This document shows, in pieces, positions 50,909 through 60,616 of a DNA stretch of 61,115 nt (the stretch's first letter is position 1; each line of letters opens with the position of its first letter). The DNA lies in assembly GCA_002708445.1 (NCBI GenBank), contig PAOB01000054.1:1-61115 (forward strand), written 5' to 3'. Below the pieces are notes generated by a model. The model was not told the DNA's origin and did not search any database. It was given only the letters and a program-made list of their open reading frames with translations. Source of the stretch: Candidatus Arcticimaribacter sp. Its GTDB lineage: Bacteria; Bacteroidota; Bacteroidia; Flavobacteriales; Flavobacteriaceae. A program made the translations under genes and the position numbers.

Positions 50909-53425
50909 CTATCGCATAAAATCTGAATAAAACAAAGCATTTGAAAACAATCTGTTTGTTCCATACCAAAAGGCTCTAAAATTCGTATTATCCGTAAAAA
51001 GTATGATGTTTCCGTTGCCTTTTTTTATGAATTTAAAAGGAACACTACCCGTCAATAAATTGAGTTGTTGTTTAGAAATGTATCCGCTCAACAATGGATT
51101 TCCAGTGTACTGAATAGGGTTGTTAAAACTCTGTTTATCTGGTTCAACAAAGATTCTTGAATTTCTGAACATGGGGAGCATATTTTGTTCTACTCCAAAG
51201 TTTATCGGGTGGCTTCGGTCAATACGAGTATTGAATATTGCTCCACCGATATTTTGAGCACCATTGTAATCTGCTTTTTGACCAAACTCTATGCCCTTAG
51301 CTTCTCGCTCAAATGACTTAAGATCAACGGTTGCTAGTTTATTTTTATTAATCCACTTAATTGCGCTTCTGTATGCGACTAATGACCCACCTTCTTTGAT
51401 CCAATGATCAATCTTGTCTTTATTCGTATTTAAGAGGCTACCAGAATAACTAGACAAAACAATGTGTGTGTATTTTTGTAAATCAACATTACTCAATTGA
51501 CGCACGTCTATTTTAGTAATCGGAATTTTGTATCGGGTATCCATAAGATGCCAAATCTCTCCAGCATCATAACTTCGAACACCGTCACCTATCAATAAGG
51601 CTACTTTAGGCTTTTTTAATGTTTTAAAATTACGAGAACCCAAATCAATTCCTTCCGTTAGCCCAGTGTTTACACTTCTGATATCCAGCATAAGACCAGA
51701 TGAAGCGTTTTTTATGACATCATACAAGACATCAGCACTTAATTTTTGGTTTCCAACAGGAATCATTATGCTTCCATAATCATAAGAATTACCATCTATT
51801 GAAAAGGGTTTAAGTCCAACTTTAACTCGAACACCAGCATCTAATAGCTTATAAATAAATTTTGGAGTGTAATATCCGTTTGATTCTAAAAGGTATGCAT
51901 ACGAAGATTGTTCAATTGTTTTGGTTTCTTCAAATTTCAAATCATCAATTTGTTCTCCTGCAAGAGCAGTTGACTTTTCGAAAGAATAGTTCAAATTAAA
52001 TGCCAAAGGAAATGTCCAGGCAGAAACATCATAAAATAAACTGTCTTGGAATTTGGTTTGTGAATCGAACATTGCATGGATAAGCTTGTTCTTCTTTTGT
52101 GTCAATGGTACTACATAGCTCGAGTGTTTTGCAAATTTCTTTCCTTTGATGACTGTATTTTTGTTGAGTTTGTGAACACTTATTTGGTGTCGTTTCAATA
52201 TTTCTGCCAAATGATAGGAAGTTGCGGGATCTTTACTATTTCCAAAAACAATTGCTTTTTGTTTGTTTTGTTGGGCAGCCTTGAGAGCATTGCGATAAAA
52301 ATTTCGCTGATATTCAAGTAATTCTAATCGAAGATCTTTCGCAGCCTTTAGGGTTGAAAGGGCCGTGATAAATTGATTTCTGATACTGAAAGGAAAGCTT
52401 AGTATTCCGTTGTCACTTTCTTGAAGATGACCTCTTGAACTTGCTTGTTCAAAAAGTATCCCAATACTACCATTTACATCGGGATAAGTAGACCCTTTCC
52501 CATAATAAAAGTCATCATAACTTTCTTCAGTGTAATAAAGAGAACCAATTTTATTTAATGCTTTTGCATGAAAGTATCCAATCTCACGAGTCAGTGTTTG
52601 ATTCATTTTTGGGGTTAAAGGATTTACACGTGATTGAATTCCTGGCTGAAAAAAGAATGTTGCATTGGTACCCATTTCATGGTGATCTGTCAAAATATTA
52701 GGTAACCAATCCGTAAAACTTTTGATGCGAACTTTTGATTCGGGAAGTTGTACGGGTAACCAATCTCTGTTCATATCAAACCAATAATGATTTGTCCTAC
52801 CTCGTGGCCATACTTCGGTGTATTCTCTATCGTTTGGATCAGGATTTAATACATTGCTTTTATGTGTATTAACCCATTGAGAAAAACGTTGCAACCCATC
52901 AGGATTGTAACTAGGGTCAAACAATACGACAACTTCTTTAAGCATTTCAACTACGTTAGCGTCTTTTGACGCAGCTAAGTGATAAGCTAATAGCAGACCT
53001 GCATTGGAACCACTAGGTTCATTACCATGGATAGAGAATCCTTGATAAACTACAGTTGGCATATCAGTAATGTCTAAACTTGCACCTTCTGACTCACTGA
53101 GCATAAGGTGTTTTTTTTGAATCTGATCTAGATTAGAATGATTCTCAGAACTTGTTATGGTAAGGAGTAGCAAGGGGCGTCCTTCGTAAGTTGAACCTCT
53201 GTTTTCAATTGAAATTCGATTCGATGAACGAGCAAGAGCTTTCATGTATTCTACCAACTTATCGTGGCTAACATGCCAGTCTCCTACATTGTATCCCAAA
53301 ATACTCTCGGGGGTTGGAATGTTTGGGTCATAATTGTGTCCTTCTGGAAGATAATAGGATGGATTTGTCTGTGCAGAAACAACAGCATTTATTATTAAAA
53401 GAGCTAGTAGAAGTTTTTTTTTCAC
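50909..53425 (-). CDS. Secreted M14-family zinc carboxypeptidase
   Basis: The 838-aa exported protein has a signal peptide (residues 1-18, VVSAQ). An M14 catalytic domain spans about 40-350: zinc ligands in FSIHGNEPSGS near 130 (H-x-x-E) with a third His further on (LTDHHEMGTN near 248), and SYNPDGLQRF near 172. The rest (about 400-838) has no clear catalytic motif but includes a glutamine-amidotransferase-like stretch (ALLIGDGVRSYDAGEIWHLMD, IVLSSYSGSLL). It is likely a peptidase feeding on external protein. Confidence 0.9.
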   Translation of the reverse strand: MKKKLLLALLIINAVVSAQTNPSYYLPEGHNYDPNIPTPESILGYNVGDWHVSHDKLVEYMKALARSSNRISIENRGSTYEGRPLLLLTITSSENHSNLDQIQKKHLMLSESEGASLDITDMPTVVYQGFSIHGNEPSGSNAGLLLAYHLAASKDANVVEMLKEVVVLFDPSYNPDGLQRFSQWVNTHKSNVLNPDPNDREYTEVWPRGRTNHYWFDMNRDWLPVQLPESKVRIKSFTDWLPNILTDHHEMGTNATFFFQPGIQSRVNPLTPKMNQTLTREIGYFHAKALNKIGSLYYTEESYDDFYYGKGSTYPDVNGSIGILFEQASSRGHLQESDNGILSFPFSIRNQFITALSTLKAAKDLRLELLEYQRNFYRNALKAAQQNKQKAIVFGNSKDPATSYHLAEILKRHQISVHKLNKNTVIKGKKFAKHSSYVVPLTQKKNKLIHAMFDSQTKFQDSLFYDVSAWTFPLAFNLNYSFEKSTALAGEQIDDLKFEETKTIEQSSYAYLLESNGYYTPKFIYKLLDAGVRVKVGLKPFSIDGNSYDYGSIMIPVGNQKLSADVLYDVIKNASSGLMLDIRSVNTGLTEGIDLGSRNFKTLKKPKVALLIGDGVRSYDAGEIWHLMDTRYKIPITKIDVRQLSNVDLQKYTHIVLSSYSGSLLNTNKDKIDHWIKEGGSLVAYRSAIKWINKNKLATVDLKSFEREAKGIEFGQKADYNGAQNIGGAIFNTRIDRSHPINFGVEQNMLPMFRNSRIFVEPDKQSFNNPIQYTGNPLLSGYISKQQLNLLTGSVPFKFIKKGNGNIILFTDNTNFRAFWYGTNRLFSNALFYSDFMR

Positions 53426-53581
53426 GGTAAAATGATTTTGTTGGTGTTAAAAGCATTTATTGAAAGAATACAAATCATGTTTAGTTCTTGATCCAGATGA
53501 TAAATCCAAACACAATAAACACGCAATCTTATTAAAGATAGTCAAAAAAATAATTTAAAATTTAACTCTTTTTAAATTATT

Positions 53582-53938
53582 TTAGATGTCTTCAAAATTT
53601 ATGTCCGTAAAATTTGAAGAATTATCTTTAGAAAGATCAGAGGTGTGCTCTGGTTTAAAGTCTTTTTCATGACGATCACTAATAACCTCCTGACCTTTGT
53701 GTTTTATTACATAATCCATCATTTCACTCAAAATGTCTTTGAATTCTGAGAAATCTTCTTTGTACAGAAAAATTTTATGTTTTTTGTAAAAAAATGAACC
53801 GTCGTCATTGGTAAACTTTTTACTTTCAGTTATGGTCAAATAATAATCACTTGCCTTGGTTTCTCTGATGTCAAAAAAGTAGGTTCTTCTCCCAGCTCGG
53901 AGTACTTTTGAATAAATTTCTTCTTGTCCAATTTCCAT
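53582..53938 (-). CDS. DUF3276 (PUR-alpha-like) nucleic-acid-binding protein
   Basis: The 118-aa protein begins MEIGQEEIYSKVLRAGRRTYFFDIRETK and contains YYLTITESKKF, the pattern of the bacterial PUR repeat (DUF3276), a single-stranded nucleic-acid-binding fold conserved in Bacteroidota. A disordered acidic tail follows. I chose ATG 53938 because the family starts there. The frame is open to 54064, but that would overlap the ABC transporter gene and add non-family sequence. It lies 73 bases after that gene. Confidence 0.9.
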   Translation of the reverse strand: MEIGQEEIYSKVLRAGRRTYFFDIRETKASDYYLTITESKKFTNDDGSFFYKKHKIFLYKEDFSEFKDILSEMMDYVIKHKGQEVISDRHEKDFKPEHTSDLSKDNSSNFTDINFEDI

Positions 53939-54011
53939 TTTTAATTCAATTCTGTTTAGGGTAATGATAGAATAAGCAGCAAAAATGAATAAAAAATTAA
54001 ACAAAAAAAAA

Positions 54012-55766
54012 TTATTGATCTCTTTCTCTGTTTTGCTTGAGATACAAATCTTTGTAAAACCCACCTTTATCCATTAATTCAGTATGAGTTCCTTGTTCGA
54101 TAATCGCTCCGTGATCCAACACAATTATTAGATCTGTTTCCATAACAGATGATATCCTATGGCTAACAATTAGAGTAGTTTTTTCTTTTGAACGTTTTTT
54201 TAAGTTTTTCAGAATTTCTTCTTCAGTATCTGCATCAACTGCCGATAAGCAATCATCAAATAATAAAATCTTGGGATCTTTAATAAGTGCTCTGGCAATA
54301 GATATTCTTTGAATTTGTCCTCCAGAGAGCGTGACACCTCGTTCTCCGAGTAGGGTTTGATATTCATCTTTAAAACGCTCAATATCTTCCGAAACTTTTG
54401 CGCTTTTGGCTGCAGATTTAATTTCTTCAAAATCTGCGTCTTGCTTTCCAAAACGAATATTGCTTTCGATGGTTTCTGAAAATAAAAAAGGATTTTGAGG
54501 AACATAACCAATTTCGGAGCGTATTCCAGAGAGCACATAATTTTTAATCGGAATATTGTCAATCAAAACTTCACCTTCATTAACGTCGTACAATCGATTT
54601 ATCAGATCCAGTAAGGTGGATTTACCAGATCCAGTTTTTCCAATAATCCCAAGTGTTTTACCTGGATTCAATTTAAAACTAACTTTATCTATGGCTTTAA
54701 TTTTAGTTTCCTCGTAAATAAAGCTTACATTTTTAAACTCCAAAACTCCATTCTCAATACGTCTATCTAAAGTTCCGTTTTTAATACCAGGAACTTCATT
54801 TAGAAATGCGTTAATTCTTTTTTGAGAAGCTTCAGCTTGTTGAACAATAGACGTAACCCAACCAACAGTTGCAACAGGCCATGTTAACATATTCACGTAA
54901 ATAATAAATTCAGCTAAAACCCCTATCTCGATTACACCATCGATGTACTGTTTTCCTCCGACAAGAATAACCAAAAGATTACTGAATCCAATGAGTAAAA
55001 CCATGAGAGGGAAAAACCACGCTTGAACCCTAGCCAGAGAGACATTCTTTTCTTTACTTGTTGTAGTTAATTCCTTAAAGTCCTCCTCAATTTTATTTTG
55101 AATACCATAGGACTTTATTATATTAATTCCACTAAAAGATTCTTGAGTAAAAGTAGATAAATCTGAAAGAGTCACTTGCACTGCCGTACTCTTGATATTA
55201 ATTGCTTTACTCAATTTGTAAATGATGATCGACAACAAGGGCAAAGGAAGCAAGGTGTAAACTGTCAAAATTGGTGCTAAGCTTACCATGTAAGAAATTA
55301 CAATAACGAAGAGTGAAAATGTATTAATGCTGTACATTATTGCAGGACCAAAGTACATTCGAACTTTACTTACATCTTCACTAATACGATTCATCAAATC
55401 ACCAGTTCTGTTGTTTTTATAAAAACTCAAACACAATTTCTGGTATTGTTCAAAGATTTCATTCTTCAAGTCATACTCAATGTAGCGAGAAACATTAATG
55501 ATGGTTTGCCTCATCAAAAAAGTCAAAAATCCAGAAACCAAAGCCGCAGAGATGATGACAAGAATATTCCACAGTAACTCTTGCTTTATCACTTCAAGTG
55601 TGTAACCATCATTTTTAAGATATCGCTCAACTGCTGTTAATGAATTTCCGATAAGTCTGGGAGCAAAAAGAGAAAATATTCTTGCAACAACCGTAATAAT
55701 AACTCCCAAGATGAGACGGAAGCTGTATTTTTTTAAATATTTATTGAGATATTTTAGTTCTTTCAT
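54012..55766 (-). CDS. ABC transporter, fused permease and ATPase
   Basis: The 584-aa half-transporter has six transmembrane helices (residues 1-310) and a nucleotide-binding domain. Walker A is GKTGSGKSTLLDLI near 372 and the signature is LSGGQIQRISIARAL near 480. Walker B is KILLFDDCLSAVDADTEEEI, with Asp in place of the usual catalytic Glu after DD, and the H-loop is IVSHRISSV. It resembles MsbA/MdlB-type exporters. ATG 55766 is preferred over 55796, whose extra residues look like leader. Confidence 0.92.
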   Translation of the reverse strand: MKELKYLNKYLKKYSFRLILGVIITVVARIFSLFAPRLIGNSLTAVERYLKNDGYTLEVIKQELLWNILVIISAALVSGFLTFLMRQTIINVSRYIEYDLKNEIFEQYQKLCLSFYKNNRTGDLMNRISEDVSKVRMYFGPAIMYSINTFSLFVIVISYMVSLAPILTVYTLLPLPLLSIIIYKLSKAINIKSTAVQVTLSDLSTFTQESFSGINIIKSYGIQNKIEEDFKELTTTSKEKNVSLARVQAWFFPLMVLLIGFSNLLVILVGGKQYIDGVIEIGVLAEFIIYVNMLTWPVATVGWVTSIVQQAEASQKRINAFLNEVPGIKNGTLDRRIENGVLEFKNVSFIYEETKIKAIDKVSFKLNPGKTLGIIGKTGSGKSTLLDLINRLYDVNEGEVLIDNIPIKNYVLSGIRSEIGYVPQNPFLFSETIESNIRFGKQDADFEEIKSAAKSAKVSEDIERFKDEYQTLLGERGVTLSGGQIQRISIARALIKDPKILLFDDCLSAVDADTEEEILKNLKKRSKEKTTLIVSHRISSVMETDLIIVLDHGAIIEQGTHTELMDKGGFYKDLYLKQNRERDQ

Positions 55767-55846
55767 AAACCGATAAGGATGCCCAAAGGTACACAATTGA
55801 TTGGCGACAAAAAAAGGAAATTATTTAGTAAAAAAACATCTGATGT

Positions 55847-55878
55847 TTGTTACCGTATTTATCAAAACACTATTTTTG
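55847..55878 (+). promoter_or_regulatory. Promoter of nusB
   Basis: TTG (55847-55849), 21 bases, then TATTTTTG (55871-55878), a full match to the Bacteroidota consensus, 24 bases before the ATG. Confidence 0.7.
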
Positions 55879-55902
55879 TGACCGAAACAAAAGTTCTCAT
55901 AC

Positions 55903-56847
55903 ATGCTAACAAGAAGACATATTCGAATTAAAGTCATGCAATCAGTTTATGCTATTTCGAATGGAAACCAAAATTCTTTATCTGAGGAAGTTAAATTTAT
56001 CCAGAAAAGCCTCAAAGGTGTTTTTGATCTTTATTTAATCAAACTCAGTTTTTTTAAAGCACTTCATGATCATGCCCTCAATCAACATCAAATCAATGAA
56101 ACCCGAATTAGAACTCAAGATTCATTTGCCAAAAAACATCAAATAATTGCAAACAATAAATGTTTTCAATTTTTAGCCCAACATAAAATACTTACCGAAT
56201 TCATAAAGACCAAGAAAATAAATCATTGGGAGCTTGAGTTCGATTATGTAAAAAAAATTTACCATTCATTACTTGAAAGTGAATTGTTTGAAGAATACAG
56301 TAAACTGCCAGAACCTACAAATGAGGAACAAATTCGTTTTGTAGTTTCCGTATTTAAGAATTTAATTGCTCCCGACGATTTTTTGTATCAATACTTTGAA
56401 GATTTAAACATAACTTGGATTGATGACTTGCCTTTAGTCAATACCTACCTTTTAAAGCAACTGAAACGTGTGAACTTGGATGAAGAAAGTTCAATTGACT
56501 TTCCAAATTTTAACAAAAACAAAGAGGATATTGTTTTTGGGGTTGAATTATTCGAAAAAGTGATTGCGAAAGAAGATGAGCTTCAAAAAGAATTAGAAGG
56601 GAAAACCCCAAATTGGGATTCAGATCGAATAGCAAATCTAGATGCTATCTTGATAAAATTAGCAATAGCAGAGTTGTTTTATTTTTCTGATATTCCTCCT
56701 AAAGTAACTCTAAATGAGTACCTAGAAATTGCAAAAGAGTATTCAACACCAAAAAGTAATTTGTTCATCAATGGGGTTTTGGACAGTCTAGTAAAAGAAT
56801 ATGAAAAAACTAATCGGATGAACAAACAAGGGCGAGGTTTATTGTAA
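55903..56847 (+). CDS. nusB: Transcription antitermination protein NusB, extended form
   Basis: The 314-aa protein holds rRNA transcription complexes in the antiterminating state. The N-terminus has the NusB opening MLTRRHIRIKVMQSVYAI. The C-terminal 100 residues have the NusB core (DSDRIANLDAILIKLAIAELFYFSDIPPKVTLNEYLEIAKEYSTPKSNLFINGVLDSL). A long middle insert of about 150 residues roughly doubles the E. coli length (139 aa), as usual in Bacteroidota. It heads a short cluster with a DUF1573 gene and yajC and has its own promoter. Confidence 0.95.
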   Translation: MLTRRHIRIKVMQSVYAISNGNQNSLSEEVKFIQKSLKGVFDLYLIKLSFFKALHDHALNQHQINETRIRTQDSFAKKHQIIANNKCFQFLAQHKILTEFIKTKKINHWELEFDYVKKIYHSLLESELFEEYSKLPEPTNEEQIRFVVSVFKNLIAPDDFLYQYFEDLNITWIDDLPLVNTYLLKQLKRVNLDEESSIDFPNFNKNKEDIVFGVELFEKVIAKEDELQKELEGKTPNWDSDRIANLDAILIKLAIAELFYFSDIPPKVTLNEYLEIAKEYSTPKSNLFINGVLDSLVKEYEKTNRMNKQGRGLL

Positions 56848-56856
56848 TTTTTTCCT

Positions 56857-56864
56857 TAAATTTG
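56857..56864 (+). promoter_or_regulatory. -7 box of the DUF1573 gene
   Basis: TAAATTTG matches TAnnTTTG, 24 bases before the ATG at 56889. Confidence 0.45.
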
Positions 56865-56888
56865 AGATCTAATTCGAACTAATTAAAT

Positions 56889-57395
56889 ATGAAAAATTTA
56901 TTTTTAACAACTTTAGCTATTGCTACCTTGACTTTAGTTTCGTGTGGTGGTAACGAAGCAAAGAAATCAGAACCTGCAACATCAACTGTTGAGGCTTCTT
57001 CAGCCAAAGCAACTTCGGTTGCACCAATCATGACATTTGACAAGGGGATACATGATTTTGGAGTAATTAATGAAGGAGATCGTGTTGAGACAATCTTTGA
57101 ATTTACCAACACTGGTAAAGCTGACCTTATTATTCAAGATGCAAGAGGAAGCTGTGGATGTACTGTTCCTGAATATCCAAAAAACGTGCCAATTGCTCCT
57201 GGAGATTCAGGACAAATTCGTGTTAGTTTTGATTCAAGTAATAAACCAAATTTACAGCAGAAAACAGTCACAATTACAGCGAATACCAACTCTGGTAGAG
57301 AAACAATTCGTATCAAAGCAATGGTTACTGCAGATCCAATAAAACAACAACAACGTGAGGCTGCACAAGCTGCACGCTTACAACAAACAAACTAA
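56889..57395 (+). CDS. DUF1573 lipoprotein
   Basis: The 168-aa protein has a lipoprotein signal (LTLVSC, Cys near 19) and a low-complexity linker. One DUF1573 immunoglobulin-like domain spans residues 48-150 (DKGIHDFGVINEGDRVETIFEFTNTGKADLII, GSCGCTVPEYPKN, GDSGQIRVSFDSSNK). The CGC motif in the domain is a family mark. The C-terminus is a glutamine/alanine helix. Envelope function is unknown. yajC follows after 11 bases, so the two are likely co-transcribed. Confidence 0.92.
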   Translation: MKNLFLTTLAIATLTLVSCGGNEAKKSEPATSTVEASSAKATSVAPIMTFDKGIHDFGVINEGDRVETIFEFTNTGKADLIIQDARGSCGCTVPEYPKNVPIAPGDSGQIRVSFDSSNKPNLQQKTVTITANTNSGRETIRIKAMVTADPIKQQQREAAQAARLQQTN

Positions 57396-57406
57396 TAAGT
57401 AGCTAA

Positions 57407-57685
57407 ATGGAAGGATTTTCAAGTCAGGTACCCTTTTTGTTATTGATGCTCGTCATCTTTGTGTTTTTTATTATTTTACCCCAGCAAAGAAGACAAAAAA
57501 AAGAGAAAACATTTATGAATAATCTCAAAAAAGGTAATCGTGTAATTACCAAAAGTGGGATTCATGGTAAAATCGCTGAGCTCAATGATAAAGACAATAC
57601 TTGTGTTGTTGAAACATTGGCTGGAAAAATCAAAATGGAACGTTCTTCAATTTCTTTAGAAATGAGTAATAAGCTCAATGCTTAA
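57407..57685 (+). CDS. yajC: Preprotein translocase subunit YajC
   Basis: The 92-aa single-span membrane protein associates with SecDF and the Sec channel. The helix VPFLLLMLVIFVFFIILPQQRRQKKEK is followed by the YajC core FMNNLKKGNRVITKSGIHGKIAEL and VVETLAGKIKMERSSI. Length is normal. It ends before a strong terminator. secDF genes are not in the window. Confidence 0.95.
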   Translation: MEGFSSQVPFLLLMLVIFVFFIILPQQRRQKKEKTFMNNLKKGNRVITKSGIHGKIAELNDKDNTCVVETLAGKIKMERSSISLEMSNKLNA

Positions 57686-57716
57686 GAATAGTTCCAATTA
57701 CATTAATTTAATTTTA

Positions 57717-57747
57717 AAACCAACCCACATCGGGTTGGTTTTTTTAT
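57717..57747 (+). terminator. Terminator after yajC
   Basis: AACCAACCC and GGGTTGGTT form a nine-pair stem with a five-base loop (ACATC), followed by seven T. Its T-run runs into the -7 box of pyrD. Confidence 0.95.
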
Positions 57748-57752
57748 TTTTG
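57745..57752 (+). promoter_or_regulatory. -7 box of pyrD, fused to the yajC terminator tail
   Basis: TATTTTTG matches TAnnTTTG; it begins inside the T-rich tail of the terminator and ends 14 bases before the pyrD ATG. Confidence 0.45.
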
Positions 57753-57766
57753 TAAAAAAATAAAAG

Positions 57767-58786
57767 ATGTATCAATTATTCGTGAAGCCTTTCCTTTTTC
57801 TTTTTGATCCTGAAAAAGTCCATCACTTTTCTTTTGCTGTAATTCGTTTGGGTTCAAAAATTCCTGGGATGGCTTTTTTGATACGGAAGTTTTATTGCCA
57901 CGAACACCCCAAATTGGAACGAAATGTTTTTGGGTTAACTTTTAAGAACCCTGTAGGCCTAGCCGCAGGTTTTGATAAAGATGCAAAACTGTACAAAGAA
58001 TTATCCAACTTTGGTTTTGGTTTTATTGAAATTGGAACACTCACTCCAAAGAGACAAGATGGAAATCCAAAGAAGCGTTTGTTTCGTTTAAAAGAAGATC
58101 AGGGCATTATCAACAGAATGGGGTTCAACAACGAAGGAGTTGATCAGGCTGTAAAACGCCTTAAGAACAATAGGAACGTACTTATTGGAGGCAACATTGG
58201 GAAAAATAAAATAACTCCTAACGAAAAAGCAGTTGATGACTACATCTACTGTTTTGATGCATTATTTGATTATGTAGACTATTTTGTAGTCAATGTGAGT
58301 TCTCCCAATACTCCAAACCTTAGAGAATTACAAGATAAAGAGCCATTGACAAAGTTGCTTGCCACTTTAAAGAAAAGAAACGATCAAAGAAAAAATTCAA
58401 AACCCATACTTTTAAAAATAGCTCCAGACTTATCAAACGATCAACTGTTAGACATAATTGCTATCATAAAAGAAGTCAAAATTGATGGAGTAATTGCGAC
58501 CAATACCACTTTAAGCCGAGAGAGCTTGCAGTCGAGTGCAAAAAATGAAATGGGTGGATTAAGCGGACTTCCTTTGACACAACGCAGCACTGATGTCATT
58601 CGATTTTTAGTCGAAAAAAGCAACAATGCATTTCCTATTATTGGCGTAGGAGGAATCCACACCCCAGAAGATGCGTTGGAGAAATTTAATGCAGGAGCAG
58701 TCTTGGTTCAACTTTACACTGGTTTTGTTTATGAAGGGCCAGCGGCGGTTAAGCGAATCAATAAGGCTTTAATTAAAAACGTCTAA
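57767..58786 (+). CDS. pyrD: Dihydroorotate dehydrogenase (quinone), class 2
   Basis: The 339-aa membrane-associated flavoenzyme oxidises dihydroorotate to orotate using quinone. The N-terminal helix (residues 1-35) is the quinone-side membrane anchor of class 2. The FMN barrel shows [14 protein letters not shown] near 61, [24 protein letters not shown] near 85, [19 protein letters not shown] near 175 (catalytic Ser), and [19 protein letters not shown] near 300. It converges on the M42 peptidase gene with a 4-base overlap of 3' ends. Confidence 0.97.
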   Translation: MYQLFVKPFLFLFDPEKVHHFSFAVIRLGSKIPGMAFLIRKFYCHEHPKLERNVFGLTFKNPVGLAAGFDKDAKLYKELSNFGFGFIEIGTLTPKRQDGNPKKRLFRLKEDQGIINRMGFNNEGVDQAVKRLKNNRNVLIGGNIGKNKITPNEKAVDDYIYCFDALFDYVDYFVVNVSSPNTPNLRELQDKEPLTKLLATLKKRNDQRKNSKPILLKIAPDLSNDQLLDIIAIIKEVKIDGVIATNTTLSRESLQSSAKNEMGGLSGLPLTQRSTDVIRFLVEKSNNAFPIIGVGGIHTPEDALEKFNAGAVLVQLYTGFVYEGPAAVKRINKALIKNV

Positions 58787-59862
58787 TCAAAATAGCTCAA
58801 CGAATCATCAGGATTGATATTAAGCAATGTTTCATAAATCAAACGAATTACATTTTCCACATCCTCTTTTTGTACCATTTCAACAGTAGTGTGCATGTAA
58901 CGTAACGGAAGTGATATTAGAGCAGATGGAATACCACCATTACTGTAGGCAAATGCATCTGTGTCCGTACCCGTAACTCTTGATGAAGCTAAACGTTGAA
59001 ACGGAATTTCATTTTTTTCAGCAGTCTCAACAATCCGTTCTCTCAAAATATTGTGTACCGCAGGGGCATAGGAAATAACTGGACCCGCTCCAATTTTTGT
59101 ATGACCCTCTTGTTTCTTATTAATCATTGGGGTAGTGGTATCGTGACAAACATCCGTTACAATAGCTAAGTTTGGTTTCAATCGTTGAGTAATCATTTCG
59201 GCACCACGTAAACCTACTTCTTCCTGAACCGAATTGGTAACATACAATCCAAAAGGAAGCTTTTTTTTGTTTTCATGGAGTAAACGAGCAACCTCGGCAA
59301 TCATAAAACCACCTGCGCGATTATCAATAGCACGACAAACAAACTTATTGCCATTGATAATTTGAAACTGATCAGGATAAGTTATTACACAACCCACGTG
59401 AACTCCCATTTCATCAACTTCAGCCTTATCTTTAGCACCAATGTCAATGAAAATATTATCAAGTTTTGGCACTTCTTCTTTTCCACTTTTTCTGGTATGG
59501 ATTGCGGGCCAACCAAAAACCCCTTTAACCAAACCTTTTTTAGTATGAATATTAACCCATTTAGAAGGAGCAATTTGGTGATCACTTCCCCCGTTTCTGA
59601 TGACATAAATCAATCCCTCATCTGAAATGTAGTTTACATACCATGAAATTTCGTCAGAATGTCCCTCAATTACAACCTTGAAAGGAGCATTGGGATTAAC
59701 CACACCAACTGCAGTGCCGTAGCTGTCTGTAATGAATATATCTACATAAGGTTTGAGGTAATCCATCCATATCTTTTGCCCCTCTGATTCATAACCTGTT
59801 GGAGAAGAATTATTTAGGTATTTCTCTAAAAACTTTAAGGATTTGTCGTTTATTATTTTCAT
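58783..59862 (-). CDS. M42-family metallo-aminopeptidase
   Basis: The 359-aa cytoplasmic enzyme (glutamyl aminopeptidase/cellulase M type) has two-metal peptidase motifs: [14 protein letters not shown] near residue 17, [14 protein letters not shown] near 66 (first metal His and catalytic Asp), [16 protein letters not shown] near 175 (bridging Asp), [12 protein letters not shown] near 209 (catalytic Glu pair) and [10 protein letters not shown] near 320 (last metal His). ATG 59862 fits the family; the frame opens to 59916. It overlaps the pyrD end by 4 bases. Confidence 0.94.
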   Translation of the reverse strand: MKIINDKSLKFLEKYLNNSSPTGYESEGQKIWMDYLKPYVDIFITDSYGTAVGVVNPNAPFKVVIEGHSDEISWYVNYISDEGLIYVIRNGGSDHQIAPSKWVNIHTKKGLVKGVFGWPAIHTRKSGKEEVPKLDNIFIDIGAKDKAEVDEMGVHVGCVITYPDQFQIINGNKFVCRAIDNRAGGFMIAEVARLLHENKKKLPFGLYVTNSVQEEVGLRGAEMITQRLKPNLAIVTDVCHDTTTPMINKKQEGHTKIGAGPVISYAPAVHNILRERIVETAEKNEIPFQRLASSRVTGTDTDAFAYSNGGIPSALISLPLRYMHTTVEMVQKEDVENVIRLIYETLLNINPDDSLSYFD

Positions 59863-59936
59863 TTCATGAATTTTAATCAATGCTAAATTAACATTATTCA
59901 GTAAAATTCTATTCAACCTAACCCGTTAATATTTTG

Positions 59937-59944
59937 TAATTTTG
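59937..59944 (+). promoter_or_regulatory. -7 box of the DUF4294 gene with very short leader
   Basis: TAATTTTG matches TAnnTTTG and ends 6 bases before ATG 59951. Transcription would start at or next to the start codon, so the mRNA may be leaderless. This also argues against the TTG at 59942 as a start. Confidence 0.5.
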
Positions 59945-59950
59945 AAATCG

Positions 59951-60616
59951 ATGAAAAAACACTTGTTAACCCTTTTCTTTTTTGCAGGATTTCATGCGAT
60001 AATGATAGCACAACAGACCGACTTTCCAGGAGATCAATTCGTGCTGATTGATGGCGATAGTATTCCCACTTATGGAATACCTCTAAAAGAAGTTATCGTT
60101 TTTCAACCTTTGCATTTCAAAACCCCCCAAGAGTTAAAACGCTATCTCATACTCAGAAGGAAAACTTTGAAAGTGTATCCTTATGCCAAGATGGCTGCCG
60201 AACGTTTAACCATTCTTAATAAACGCTTGGAAAGCTTAAACTCAAAACGAAGTAGAAAAAAATATTTGAAACGTATGGAGAAATTCATTTTTGGAGAATT
60301 TGAGGAGGAGCTTAAAAAGTTTTCTAGATCTGAAGGACAAATTTTAATTCGTTTAGTCCACCGACAAACAGGAACGACAACTTACGACTTAGTTAAAGAA
60401 CTTCGAACGGGGTGGAAAGCCTTTTGGTACCAAACCACCGCTTCTTTATTTAAATTATCTTTAAAAGACATCTACGATCCAGAAGATTCTCTTGAAGATT
60501 ATCTGATTGAGGATATTCTTCAGCGTGCATTTGTAGGCAATTATCTTGAAGAACAAACTGCCGCTTTGGAATTTAATCTGGATGACCTCTATCTCATTTG
60601 GAAAGATAAGAAGTGA
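59951..60616 (+). CDS. DUF4294 secreted/envelope protein
   Basis: The 221-aa product has a signal peptide (residues 1-20, IMIAQQ), then a basic helical region (RYLILRRKTLKVYPYAKMAAERL, SKRSRKKYLKRMEKFIFGEFE) and LVHRQTGTTTYDLVKELRTGWKAFWYQTTASLF, the DUF4294 pattern found throughout Bacteroidota. In many flavobacteria this gene is next to the M42 peptidase, as here (divergent). Function is unknown; it is likely periplasmic. Confidence 0.88.
   Translation: MKKHLLTLFFFAGFHAIMIAQQTDFPGDQFVLIDGDSIPTYGIPLKEVIVFQPLHFKTPQELKRYLILRRKTLKVYPYAKMAAERLTILNKRLESLNSKRSRKKYLKRMEKFIFGEFEEELKKFSRSEGQILIRLVHRQTGTTTYDLVKELRTGWKAFWYQTTASLFKLSLKDIYDPEDSLEDYLIEDILQRAFVGNYLEEQTAALEFNLDDLYLIWKDKK

Noticed and set aside
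53939-54064. N-terminal extension of the DUF3276 frame
   Set aside because: The extra 42 residues overlap the ABC transporter gene and do not belong to the family; the internal ATG fits the family start.
54290-54330. Loss of ABC ATPase activity because of the Walker B variation
   Set aside because: The Walker B reads LLFDDCLSAVD, with Asp in place of the usual Glu; this variant is seen in active half-transporters of heterodimeric pumps, so inactivity cannot be claimed from sequence.
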